Below are positions 15,904 through 23,137 of a DNA stretch of 35,839 nucleotides, in pieces; the first letter of the stretch is position 1, and every line of letters starts with the position of its first letter. The notes below the pieces were generated by a model. That model saw nothing but the letters and a program-made list of their open reading frames with translations, had not been told where the DNA came from and did not search any database. This DNA comes from an uncultured Mollicutes bacterium (GTDB lineage: Bacteria; Bacillota_I; Bacilli_A; RFN20; CAG-826): the NCBI GenBank assembly GCA_900540385.1, contig UQFY01000018.1:1-35839 (forward strand). The letters are read 5' to 3'. A program made the translations under genes and the position numbers.

Positions 15904-18047
15904 TCTTTTTTATCTTTGTCTTTATTCTCTTTTGGAAGCCATTCAATATAACGGCACTTAGGGAAATTCGTGCAGCCTAAGAAATCCACTCTCTTGCCGT
16001 GTTTGATAACAAGATGTCCTTTATGACAAGATGGGCACTCTTTGACATAGTCCTCTTCGGTATAGGTCTTTTTATTAGCGGGCTTCTTAGTCGCATTTTC
16101 ATCTTCTTTGATATAGGTGCAATTTGGATAGTCCGAACAAGCGATGAATTCTTGGCCTCTGCGATTCTTACGAACAACAAGAGGTTTTCCGCATACTGGG
16201 CACATTTCCCCTGTTTCTTTAGCTGGTTCTTTTTCAACATATTTGCATGTTGGATAATTAGAACAGCCAATGAAACGACCATATTTGCTCTTCTTGTAGA
16301 CAAGAGGAGCGCCGCAAACAGGGCAATTCTTCCCTGTTGGTTCGTCTGCGTCTTTCCACATGGCATTACGCACTTCTTCGAATTTTTCCATGAACGGATA
16401 ATAGAAATCATTCATAGCCTTTAAACGAGTTTCACTTCCCTCTTCGATCTTATCGAGGGTCGTTTCCATATTGGCGGTATAGCTTGTGGAAACAATTTCA
16501 GGGAAATATTTCTCTAAGACTTTTGTAGTGCGAATGCCTTCTTCGGTAGGCGTGATAACACCTGCTTTGGTGGTGATGTATTTTCTAGTCAGAAGCGTTT
16601 TAATGGTAGAAGCGTAAGTCGATGGACGGCCAATGCCTTTTTCTTCCATCGAACGAACAAGTTTTGCTTCTGTAAAGCGTGCAGGGCCTTTGGTGAATTT
16701 TTGTTCTGGATCCACTTTTAAAACGGAATAATCTTTGCTTTGATCGAGTTCTGGCAATTTCTTGCTTTCCTCATCTTCGAATTCGCCATAAATCGCAGTG
16801 TATCCTTTGAAAAGAGTACGGTTCCCTGTTGCCTTGAAGGTAAGGCCATTGCTTTCCCAAAGAGCGGTTGTAACCTCTTCTTCTTTTGGAGCCATTAAAG
16901 AGGCAATTGTGCGATCATAAATCAAACGATAAAGTTTTGCTTCTTCTCTCGTGACGTATTTTGCAACCATATCAGGAGTTCTCAAAGTAGAAGTTGGACG
17001 AATACCTTCATGGGCGTCTTGAATATTTTTGCTCTTTTCCGAATCAGAATGATTGCTAAGGTTGCCAATATATTCTTTTCCGAACTCTTTCTCGATGAAT
17101 GGTTTTGCGTCTCCGAAAATAAATTCTTTGGATAAACGTGTAGAGTCCGTTCTTAAATAAGTGATTAAGCCAACGTGCTCGCCATCAATCTCCAAACCTT
17201 CATAAAGCTTTTGCGCAATGCTTTGCGTAATACTTGTTGAGAATTTATAGCGGTTATAAGCCTCTTGTTGCATCGTGGAAGTAGAGAATGGGAATTTTGG
17301 GAACGTTTTCCTTTTCGTTGAAGTAAGAGAAACGATTTTCATTTCCTTTCCAATACGGGCAAGGATAGCGTCCGCTTCCTCTTTGCTATGGATTTCCACA
17401 TTCTTTCCATCGATTTTATCGAGACTCACAACGATTGTTTTTCCATTTCCTAAATCAAGGGTGACATCGATAGTCCAATATTCTTGAGGCACAAAGGCTT
17501 TAATTTCATCGTCATTATCAACAACAAGACGAAGGGTAGCGGATTGGACACGCCCGGCCGAAATAGCACCCATCTTTTGTTTTAAAAGAGAGGAAAGCTT
17601 AAAACCAATGATGCGGTCATACATCCTTCTTGTTTCTTGCGAATAGACAAGATCCATATTGATATGGGAAGGATTCTCAATGGCGGCTTCAATCACAGGT
17701 TTCGTGATTTCATGGAAAACAAGACGTTTTGTTTTGGCTATATCTAAGCCTAAAACACTAGCTAAATGCCAAGAGATAGCCTCTCCTTCACGATCAGGGT
17801 CGCTTGCAAGAATGACTTCGTCGGCTTTTGCCGCTTCGCTTTTAAGCATCTTAACGGTTGGAAGCTTGCCTTTAGGAATAATGAAATCTGGAGTGAAATC
17901 ATGCTCGACATCGATTCCTAAACCGCCTTTGCCTTTTGTTGAAAGATCGCGGATATGACCTTTTGAAGCAATGACTTTATAGCCCTTACCAAGATATTGA
18001 GAAATGGTTGAGCATTTATTTGGAGATTCGACGATTACAAGTTTCAT
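15900..18047 (-). CDS. topA: DNA topoisomerase I
   Basis: Type IA enzyme relaxing negative supercoils. The TOPRIM domain holds VIVESP (Glu7) and ASDPDREGE (Asp83, Asp85). The active-site region GLITYLRTDS places the catalytic Tyr at 297. GRVQSATLRLV is also present. The C-terminus carries three four-Cys zinc ribbons (CPVC...CSNYPTC, CPVC...CSDYPNC, CPSC...CTNFPKC), giving 715 aa, close to Bacillus TopA (691). A full AGGAGG lies about 7 nt before the ATG, and a good promoter (TTGACA, 17 bp, TAATAT) is 20-55 nt upstream. First gene of topA-trmFO-xerC. Confidence 0.98.
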   Translation of the reverse strand: MKLVIVESPNKCSTISQYLGKGYKVIASKGHIRDLSTKGKGGLGIDVEHDFTPDFIIPKGKLPTVKMLKSEAAKADEVILASDPDREGEAISWHLASVLGLDIAKTKRLVFHEITKPVIEAAIENPSHINMDLVYSQETRRMYDRIIGFKLSSLLKQKMGAISAGRVQSATLRLVVDNDDEIKAFVPQEYWTIDVTLDLGNGKTIVVSLDKIDGKNVEIHSKEEADAILARIGKEMKIVSLTSTKRKTFPKFPFSTSTMQQEAYNRYKFSTSITQSIAQKLYEGLEIDGEHVGLITYLRTDSTRLSKEFIFGDAKPFIEKEFGKEYIGNLSNHSDSEKSKNIQDAHEGIRPTSTLRTPDMVAKYVTREEAKLYRLIYDRTIASLMAPKEEEVTTALWESNGLTFKATGNRTLFKGYTAIYGEFEDEESKKLPELDQSKDYSVLKVDPEQKFTKGPARFTEAKLVRSMEEKGIGRPSTYASTIKTLLTRKYITTKAGVITPTEEGIRTTKVLEKYFPEIVSTSYTANMETTLDKIEEGSETRLKAMNDFYYPFMEKFEEVRNAMWKDADEPTGKNCPVCGAPLVYKKSKYGRFIGCSNYPTCKYVEKEPAKETGEMCPVCGKPLVVRKNRRGQEFIACSDYPNCTYIKEDENATKKPANKKTYTEEDYVKECPSCHKGHLVIKHGKRVDFLGCTNFPKCRYIEWLPKENKDKDKKE

Positions 18048-18075
18048 AAGATTTCCTCCTTATTCACGGCACAAC

Positions 18076-18104
18076 ATATTAGAGACGATAAAAACGTTTG
18101 TCAA
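18076..18104 (-). promoter_or_regulatory. Promoter of topA-trmFO-xerC
   Basis: On the minus strand TTGACA (18104-18099), a 17-bp spacer and TAATAT (18081-18076). The predicted start near 18069 gives a ~22-nt leader holding the AGGAGG site. Confidence 0.7.
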
Positions 18105-18130
18105 AGAAATAAAAAACACCTTTTACCTAT

Positions 18131-18148
18131 ATAAATAAGATTATTTAT
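18131..18148. repeat. AT-only palindrome between dprA and topA
   Basis: ATAAATAA-GA-TTATTTAT is a perfect inverted repeat 17 nt beyond the dprA stop. It lacks GC pairs and a clear U-tract, so a terminator role for dprA is doubtful. An operator upstream of the topA promoter is another possibility. Confidence 0.3.
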
Positions 18149-18165
18149 AAGTGATGGAAAAAATT

Positions 18166-18942
18166 TTATAGCATTTCCAAGACGTCTTCCGCTGAGGTGA
18201 TAAGTGTTGCACCATCTTTGATTAAAAGGTTACAAGCACTATCTTGATCGGCTGGATAAGGAAGACAAGCAACCTCTTTTCCTCCCTCCAAAGCATAGTT
18301 AACGGTTATTAATGTGCCAGAATGGCGATCCGCTTCACCAACAACCACCACTTCACTTAATCCAGCAATAAGACGATTCCTCGCGGGGAAGTTCTCTTTA
18401 TTTGGCGGCACCTCCTCTGGATACTCTGAAAGCAAAAGTCCTTCTGTCTTTAACCTTTTATAAATATCTTCATTTGAATTTGGATAGCAGACATCAATTC
18501 CAGAGCCAAGGATTCCTACAGCCCTTCCTCCAGCATCTAAGGCAGCTTTGGTGGCCACTCCGTCAATTCCTTTTGCCATCCCAGAAACGATGACATATCC
18601 CTTTTTAGCTAACCCTGAGGAGATTTCTTTTGCCATCTTTTCTCCATAGGCGGAAGAGTCCCTGCTTCCAATATAGGAAACGCAGTGTTTTTGGTTTTTG
18701 ATGGAAGAAAAATCTCCGTAATAAAAAAGAACAAAAGGCGGACGATAAATCTTTTTTAGCGCCTCCGGATAATCCGGATCGGTTATGACGACGACTTTAG
18801 CATCGCTTTTATAGGAAGCTAAAAGATCTCTTCCCTCTTCCTCAGTGATGCGTTTTTTGTTACGGATGGCTTGATAAATCTCATCCCAGTTTCCTTTGTA
18901 TTTTAAAGATAAGCAAAGGAGAATTTCATGTGTTGTGAACAT
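18166..18942 (-). CDS. dprA: DNA-processing protein DprA
   Basis: Loads RecA on incoming single-stranded DNA during natural transformation and is widely conserved also in non-competent species. The Rossmann-like core is clear: YIGSRDSSAYGEKMAK, VIVSGMAKGIDGVATKAALDAGG, AVGILGSGIDVCYP, LLSEYPEEVPPNKENFPARNRLIAGLSE and RHSGTLITVNYALEGG. With the ATG at 18942 it has 258 aa, a little shorter than Bacillus DprA (~297), and has no C-terminal winged-helix. The start is chosen because AAGGGGG lies 9 nt before it; a TTG nine bases upstream would leave no spacing. This ribosome site is inside a predicted hairpin (18950-18979). Last gene of lepB-rbgA-rnhB-dprA. Confidence 0.93.
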   Translation of the reverse strand: MFTTHEILLCLSLKYKGNWDEIYQAIRNKKRITEEEGRDLLASYKSDAKVVVITDPDYPEALKKIYRPPFVLFYYGDFSSIKNQKHCVSYIGSRDSSAYGEKMAKEISSGLAKKGYVIVSGMAKGIDGVATKAALDAGGRAVGILGSGIDVCYPNSNEDIYKRLKTEGLLLSEYPEEVPPNKENFPARNRLIAGLSEVVVVGEADRHSGTLITVNYALEGGKEVACLPYPADQDSACNLLIKDGATLITSAEDVLEML

Positions 18943-18949
18943 TTTTCCC

Positions 18950-18979
18950 AACCCCCTTCACTTATAAGAAGACGGGGTT
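18950..18979 (-). promoter_or_regulatory. Hairpin covering the dprA ribosome binding site
   Basis: On the minus strand AACCCC (18979-18974) is complementary to GGGGTT (18955-18950), with an inner TTC/GAA pairing. The downstream arm contains most of the dprA Shine-Dalgarno, so folding would limit dprA translation. Confidence 0.45.
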
Positions 18980-18991
18980 TTAGAAAAATGC

Positions 18992-19609
18992 CTAAAAAAG
19001 TTTTATTTGTTCAGTATAAAAAGCTTTAATGGGCGCATAGCTCTTACGATGGATGTGTTCGATAGGCCCATATTTCTTTAAAGCTTCCATATGGAGTTTC
19101 GTACCGTATCCTTTGTGTTTAGCAAAACCATATTGAGGATATTTCTTATCCAGCTCTTCCATATAATGGTCACGAGAAACCTTAGCAAGAATGGAAGCGG
19201 CCGCCACGTTTAAGCATTGCGCATCGCCTTTTACCATCGCTAAAAGAGGCTTTTCTGTTTTTAATTTCATCGCATCGGTAATAATCATATCGTAAGGCAC
19301 TTGAATCTTCGAAAGAGCGGCAAGCATACATTTCTTGGTGGCTTCATAAATATTTATTTCATCAATTTCATCTGCACTAACGGAAGCAATCCCATAAGCG
19401 ATGGCGTTCTTCTTTATTTCTAGGAAAAGTTCCTCTCTTCTTTTTTCCGTCAATTTCTTAGAATCATTAATTTCCTCGTTTTGGTAAGACGGGTCAAATA
19501 AAACGGCGGCAGCAAAAACAGGACCCGCTAAAGGGCCTCTTCCTGCTTCATCAATACCCACGATAGCGTGAACTAAAGGGCTATAGAATTCTCTTTCTTT
19601 AATTAGCAT
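18992..19609 (-). CDS. rnhB: Ribonuclease HII
   Basis: Removes RNA from RNA-DNA hybrids and single ribonucleotides from DNA. The N-terminal motif GIDEAGRGPLAGPV supplies the first catalytic acids, with further conserved acids in DSKKL and ITDAMKL. NVAAASILAKVSRD and YGFAKHKGYGTKLHMEAL are characteristic. At 205 aa it lacks the N-terminal extension of Bacillus RnhB/RnhC proteins. It overlaps rbgA by 7 bp and is followed by the 49-bp gap with the dprA hairpin. Confidence 0.96.
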   Translation of the reverse strand: MLIKEREFYSPLVHAIVGIDEAGRGPLAGPVFAAAVLFDPSYQNEEINDSKKLTEKRREELFLEIKKNAIAYGIASVSADEIDEINIYEATKKCMLAALSKIQVPYDMIITDAMKLKTEKPLLAMVKGDAQCLNVAAASILAKVSRDHYMEELDKKYPQYGFAKHKGYGTKLHMEALKKYGPIEHIHRKSYAPIKAFYTEQIKLF

Positions 19610-20475
19610 AAAGGTTTTTCCAAAGTAAGGTTTCCAAGATATCCTTCTTGAAAATCTTTAATAAGACTAAGGCACGCTTTCGAAGTATCCGCTAAGCCAC
19701 CTTGCAAAAGATAGCCGCGCTCTTTAGCAATTCTTTCGAGAACGTCCTTTTCTTCTAAGAGGGAGATATCTTCTAAACCATAACGTTCCTTTAAGGAGGA
19801 AGGATAATTCTCTTTTAAATAGTCAAAAAGTTTAGAAGCCAAGTCATCCAAAGGCAAAACGTCTTCTTTGATAGAACCTAATAAGGCTAGACGAATCGCT
19901 TCTTCTTTGTTTGGGTAATTCATTGGAAGAATCCCTGGAGTATCAAGTAAAACGAAATCATTAGACACTTTAATCCATTGCTCCGCTCTTGTGACACCAG
20001 GACGATTTGCAACCTTAGCCGCTTTTTTGCCAGCGAGGTTATTGATAAAAGTGGATTTCCCAACATTTGGAATGCCAAGAATCAAAAGACGTAAAGGTTG
20101 TTTTTTCATGCCGATTTTGGCTTCTTTTTCTCTTTTCTTCTGAACAAGCGGAGCACTCATCTTTTGAAGTATATCCAAGACCTTTGCGTGTTTAAGATCA
20201 CTAGAAAAGCAAATAAGCCCTTTTCCTTTATAATAAGCAATCCATTCTTTCGTAACGTTCGGGTCTGCTTTATCAAATTTAGAAAGTAAGAGTAAATGAG
20301 GTTTGTTCTCTAAGAATTTTTCGAGCAAAGGATTACGTGTGCTTAAAGGGGCTCTTGCGTCTGCAATCTCCACGATTAAATCGCTCCCCTTGACCATTGG
20401 GCCGATAGCGTTAAGAGCTTTTGCCATATGTCCAGGGAAATAATGGACATTCTTTTGCTGCTGAAGTTCTTTCAT
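19603..20475 (-). CDS. rbgA: Ribosome biogenesis GTPase RbgA (YlqF)
   Basis: Circularly permuted GTPase needed for late 50S assembly. Motif order confirms permutation: N-terminal YFPGHMAKAL, G4-like LSKFDKAD, then G1 GIPNVGKSTF, G2/switch with NRPGVTR, and G3 DTPGI. The C-terminal RNA-binding helical domain follows. 290 aa from the ATG at 20475, which overlaps the lepB TGA (ATGA) and has GGAGG 11 nt upstream; an earlier ATG at 20493 has no ribosome site. G4 reads SKFD instead of the more usual NKxD. Located between lepB and rnhB, as in many Firmicutes. Confidence 0.95.
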   Translation of the reverse strand: MKELQQQKNVHYFPGHMAKALNAIGPMVKGSDLIVEIADARAPLSTRNPLLEKFLENKPHLLLLSKFDKADPNVTKEWIAYYKGKGLICFSSDLKHAKVLDILQKMSAPLVQKKREKEAKIGMKKQPLRLLILGIPNVGKSTFINNLAGKKAAKVANRPGVTRAEQWIKVSNDFVLLDTPGILPMNYPNKEEAIRLALLGSIKEDVLPLDDLASKLFDYLKENYPSSLKERYGLEDISLLEEKDVLERIAKERGYLLQGGLADTSKACLSLIKDFQEGYLGNLTLEKPLC

Positions 20476-21356
20476 AATAATTCCAACCTCCATGGCATTA
20501 TAAGGCTCTTAAAGTCAATCGTCTCCTTGCTCTTGCCGTTTTGTCCTATCTCATACCAGCATTTCCCAATGATGGTAACAACCCTTCCTACAATAGAATA
20601 GGAAGAGATTGGGCCAACAGCACGAGAGTCATTGCTACATCCTTCAAGGCGATTATCGCCCACAAGAAAGTATTCGTTATCGTCTAAACGATAAGGATGT
20701 TTATCATCGTAGGCGTAGCTAGAAGCCGTGTTCGTTTCTTTTTTTACCACGGAAAGAAAATCTTTTGACTCCTCATTCCAAGGATCAATGTTGAAAAACG
20801 GTTGTTCAATAAACTGAAAAGTGGAGTCTCTTTTTCCTTTTATATAAAGCTCCCCTTCATTATCAAAATAGATTTCTTCACCTGGGAGAGCTAAAACGCG
20901 TTTGATTTTGAGCTCACTTCCGCTCTTAGGAAGATACATGTCTCCCCTCTTTTCCATATCTTGATCAAAATATGTGACCACAATGGAAAAGCGCTCGATG
21001 GAGGAAAGGAAACCTTCCTTTTCATCCATTAATCCATAATCGCAAAGATACTTATGATTCGGAGAAGAGAAATTCCCGAGAAGATAGGTTTTTGTTATAA
21101 GCTTATTGCCTTTTTCATAGACTTCCGCATTTCTATTCAACGTTGGATACATTGATTCACCATTTACATAAAAAGCGCTGTAACGATTGAAATCGTATAT
21201 AGTTTGCCCAAAAATCGCAAAAACTACGGCAAAAAGAAGACTGAAAAAGATTTGAAAAAACAAACGAGAAAGCTTCCGAAGAGAATGCTTTTTCTGTCTC
21301 TTTTGATTAAGAGGAGGCAATATGTCTCCTTTATTTACGTCTACGAATTCTGCCAT
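20472..21356 (-). CDS. lepB: Signal peptidase I
   Basis: Membrane serine protease that cleaves Sec and Tat signal peptides. A Lys/Arg-rich cytoplasmic start is followed by one membrane helix (~31-53), the catalytic Ser68 in NGESMYPTLN, the general-base Lys152 in KIKRVLALPGE, and the GDNRLEGCSNDSRAVGPI box. 294 aa from the ATG at 21356. Between box B and box E it has a longer insert than Bacillus SipS. No Shine-Dalgarno is present; TATAAT ends 9 nt before the ATG, just after the rplS terminator, so it heads its own operon with a leader of 0-3 nt. Confidence 0.94.
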   Translation of the reverse strand: MAEFVDVNKGDILPPLNQKRQKKHSLRKLSRLFFQIFFSLLFAVVFAIFGQTIYDFNRYSAFYVNGESMYPTLNRNAEVYEKGNKLITKTYLLGNFSSPNHKYLCDYGLMDEKEGFLSSIERFSIVVTYFDQDMEKRGDMYLPKSGSELKIKRVLALPGEEIYFDNEGELYIKGKRDSTFQFIEQPFFNIDPWNEESKDFLSVVKKETNTASSYAYDDKHPYRLDDNEYFLVGDNRLEGCSNDSRAVGPISSYSIVGRVVTIIGKCWYEIGQNGKSKETIDFKSLIMPWRLELL

Positions 21357-21365
21357 ACAGGAAAA

Positions 21366-21371
21366 ATTATA
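21366..21371 (-). promoter_or_regulatory. -10 box of lepB operon
   Basis: Minus-strand TATAAT, with TTGCTT 16 bp upstream as a partial -35. Its end is 9 nt from the lepB ATG, predicting an almost leaderless mRNA. Confidence 0.5.
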
Positions 21372-21395
21372 TCGGTAGGAGCAAATCAAGCAAAG

Positions 21396-21421
21396 AGAAA
21401 AGGCTCCATTTCTGGAGCCTT
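21396..21421 (-). terminator. Terminator of rplS
   Basis: Minus strand AAGGCTCCA-GAAA-TGGAGCCTT: a perfect 9-bp stem with a GAAA tetraloop followed by a T-rich run (TTCTCTTT). It lies 30 nt after the rplS stop. Confidence 0.85.
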
Positions 21422-21451
21422 AATGTCACTTGATAGATTGCAACAAATTGC

Positions 21452-21802
21452 TTATTTTGTAGCTTCTTTAATACGAGCGGCTTTGCCAGCAAGACCACGC
21501 ATATAGTGGATTCTAGCTCTTCTGACACGGCCGTGTTTGACGACTTCGATTTTAGCGATAGATGGGGAATGGATTGGGAAGATTCTTTCCACGCCAATGC
21601 CACTGGACATCTTTCTAACGATGAAGGTCTCGCTCACGCCATGACCACGACGTTGGATAACAACGCCTTCGTAGTTTTGAATACGTTCTTTTTTGTTTTC
21701 GATAATACGGACGGAAACTCTGACGGTATCACCAGCTTTGAAATCTGGGATGTCATCACGGAGTTGAGAAGCCGTAACTTCTTCGACTAAATTTAAGTTC
21801 AT
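21452..21802 (-). CDS. rplS: 50S ribosomal protein L19
   Basis: Ribosomal protein at the 30S-50S interface. The 116-aa sequence has the family features FKAGDTVRVSVRIIENKKERIQ, YEGVVIQRRGHGVSETFIVRK, GIGVERIFPIHSPSI and RRARIHYMRGLAGKAARIKE. GGAG lies upstream of the ATG. It is monocistronic here, with its own promoter, a ~90-nt structured leader and a perfect terminator. In most Firmicutes it closes the rpsP-rimM-trmD operon; here that operon points the other way. Confidence 0.97.
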   Translation of the reverse strand: MNLNLVEEVTASQLRDDIPDFKAGDTVRVSVRIIENKKERIQNYEGVVIQRRGHGVSETFIVRKMSSGIGVERIFPIHSPSIAKIEVVKHGRVRRARIHYMRGLAGKAARIKEATK

Positions 21803-21895
21803 GCTTGTTCTCCTTAATGTTTGAATTACGTTCTCTTCAAGTTCTCATCCAAGTGACAAGGATGGCGGAGCTTGCGTAGCGTACTCACATACGCG
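21803..21895 (-). ncRNA. L19 leader-like 5' UTR
   Basis: The ~93-nt leader of rplS can form two hairpins: GCGTA/TACGC and CATCC/GGATG, then a GGAG site. Firmicute rplS genes often carry an L19 leader through which L19 represses its own synthesis. The position and two-hairpin layout fit, but I could not score it against the Rfam model. Confidence 0.45.
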
Positions 21896-21901
21896 TGGAT
21901 T

Positions 21902-21930
21902 ATTCTAAATACAAAAGATTGTTTTTACAA
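21902..21930 (-). promoter_or_regulatory. Promoter of rplS
   Basis: Minus strand TTGTAA (21930-21925), a 17-bp spacer and TAGAAT (21907-21902). Confidence 0.6.
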
Positions 21931-21958
21931 GGGGAAATAAAGGGTTAAGTATTTTTGC

Positions 21959-21987
21959 TTGACGGCAATATATATTTTCATTATCAT
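21959..21987 (+). promoter_or_regulatory. Promoter of rpsP-khpA-rimM-trmD
   Basis: TTGACG (21959-21964), a 17-bp spacer and TATCAT (21982-21987), each matching consensus at 5 of 6 bases. The predicted start near 21994 gives a ~20-nt leader with AAAAGGAG. Confidence 0.7.
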
Positions 21988-22012
21988 AATCACCGGAAAA
22001 GGAGAATTTACT

Positions 22013-22303
22013 ATGTCCGTTAAAATTAGATTAACCCGTATTGGTCGTCACAAAGACCCATTCTATCGTATCGTTGTTGCTGATTCCCGCTCTCCAAGAG
22101 ATGGCCGCTACATCGAACAAATCGGAACCTATGATCCAGCCCTTGGTGAAGAGAAAGCCGATATCAACGAAGAATTAGCCTTAAAGTGGCTCAGTAATGG
22201 CGCTGCTCCTTCTGACAGTGTTCGTGCCATGTTCTCTAGAAAAGGAATCATGACCAAATTCGCAGAAAGCAAAGTCAAAAAAGCTAACAAGGAGCAAAAA
22301 TAA
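22013..22303 (+). CDS. rpsP: 30S ribosomal protein S16
   Basis: Small-subunit assembly protein of 96 aa. The start MSVKIRLTRIGRHKDPFYRIVVADSR-like region is the family signature, followed by GRYIEQIGTYDP and the SNGAAPSDSVRAMFSRKGI segment. The ATG at 22013 is 9 nt after AAAAGGAG; an upstream in-frame ATG would add non-family residues. The stop overlaps the khpA start (TAATG). First gene of the plus-strand operon. Confidence 0.97.
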   Translation: MSVKIRLTRIGRHKDPFYRIVVADSRSPRDGRYIEQIGTYDPALGEEKADINEELALKWLSNGAAPSDSVRAMFSRKGIMTKFAESKVKKANKEQK

Positions 22304-22599
22304 TGATCGATTACGAGAAGGTCGTTCACGGCCTAATCGATCCACTTGTTGAGCATCGTGACTCCATCATGATTCGTGAGCTTCCAGGCTCAAATGAAAA
22401 GGACGTGTCTTTGTTAGTCGTTGCTGAAGATGATGACACTGCTCGTTTGATCGGAAAAAGAGGAGTTGTTGCTAACGCTTTACGCGAAGCCGTCGGCATC
22501 GCAGGAAAAGCTGACAATTCCAATGTTCGTATCCATTTGAAATTTGAAAGTTTCAGCGAAGAAGACAAAGAAAAAGAAAAGGAGAATGACGCTGAGTAA
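22303..22599 (+). CDS. khpA: KH-domain RNA-binding protein KhpA (YlqC)
   Basis: Small RNA-binding protein that in other Firmicutes pairs with KhpB/Jag and affects cell elongation and sRNA-mRNA pairing. The 98-aa protein holds one KH domain with the GxxG loop in RLIGKRGVVANALREAV; flanking strands read VSLLVVAEDDD and VRIHLKFESF. The C-terminus is Lys/Glu-rich. An AAGGAG site in the end of rpsP and a TAATG overlap couple it to rpsP. Its stop codon lies in the loop of the hairpin at 22585-22612. Confidence 0.92.
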   Translation: MIDYEKVVHGLIDPLVEHRDSIMIRELPGSNEKDVSLLVVAEDDDTARLIGKRGVVANALREAVGIAGKADNSNVRIHLKFESFSEEDKEKEKENDAE

Positions 22600-22612
22600 T
22601 ATCAGCGTCATT
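22585..22612 (+). promoter_or_regulatory. Hairpin spanning khpA stop and rimM leader
   Basis: TGACGCTGA (22587-22595) pairs perfectly with TCAGCGTCA (22602-22610), extended by two A-T pairs to 11 bp, with a 6-nt loop. AAAAGGAG (22577-22584) lies directly before it and the rimM ATG 9 nt after it. It may bridge the ribosome site to the ATG, or act as a weak terminator, since a T-rich stretch follows. Confidence 0.55.
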
Positions 22613-22621
22613 TCTTTCATT

Positions 22622-23137
22622 ATGAAAACAATTTGCATCGGAAAAATTATTAAACCATTTGGCCTTGTAGGCGTATTACGTTGTAAAAGTCTCACCTCTT
22701 TTGCTTCAGATCGTTTTCAAATTGGGAGAAAGCTCTTTTTGAAAAACCCAAAAAACGGTGAAGAATTGGAAGTAGAACTCGCTTCCTTCCGTGATTCTGG
22801 AGACTACTATTTCATCTCTTTTAAAGGAATGGAAGATATCAATTTAGTTGAAGACCTTGCAGGATATGAGATTGAAATCCCTGAAGAAGAAGCAACTCTT
22901 CCCGAAGGATTCTATCATCTCTCTGATTTGATTGGATCTAACGTCATCAATCAAGAAACAAACGAAAAGATAGGCGAGGTCATTGACGTCCTTAGTTGCG
23001 CTTCTTCTAGCAATTTAAAGATCAAAGAAGAAAATGGCAAAACATGTTACGTTCCTTTTGTAATGGATACATTCGTGGTCTCCATTGACACAGCGAAAAA
23101 AGAAATATTGATACACGTCATCCCTGGATTATTATGA
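22622..23137 (+). CDS. rimM: Ribosome maturation factor RimM
   Basis: Binds S19 and assists 16S processing in the 30S head. The N-terminal RimM domain opens with ICIGKIIKPFGLVGVLRCKSLT, followed by RKLFLKN, and the PRC-barrel C-terminal domain by FYHLSDLIGSNVI, GEVIDVL, VPFVMDTFVVSIDTAKKEILIHVIPGLL. 171 aa from the ATG at 22622, normal. No Shine-Dalgarno lies immediately upstream; the closest one is 38 nt away across the hairpin. An in-frame ATG at 22586 is too near GGAG to be usual. The TGA overlaps the trmD ATG. Confidence 0.93.
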   Translation: MKTICIGKIIKPFGLVGVLRCKSLTSFASDRFQIGRKLFLKNPKNGEELEVELASFRDSGDYYFISFKGMEDINLVEDLAGYEIEIPEEEATLPEGFYHLSDLIGSNVINQETNEKIGEVIDVLSCASSSNLKIKEENGKTCYVPFVMDTFVVSIDTAKKEILIHVIPGLL

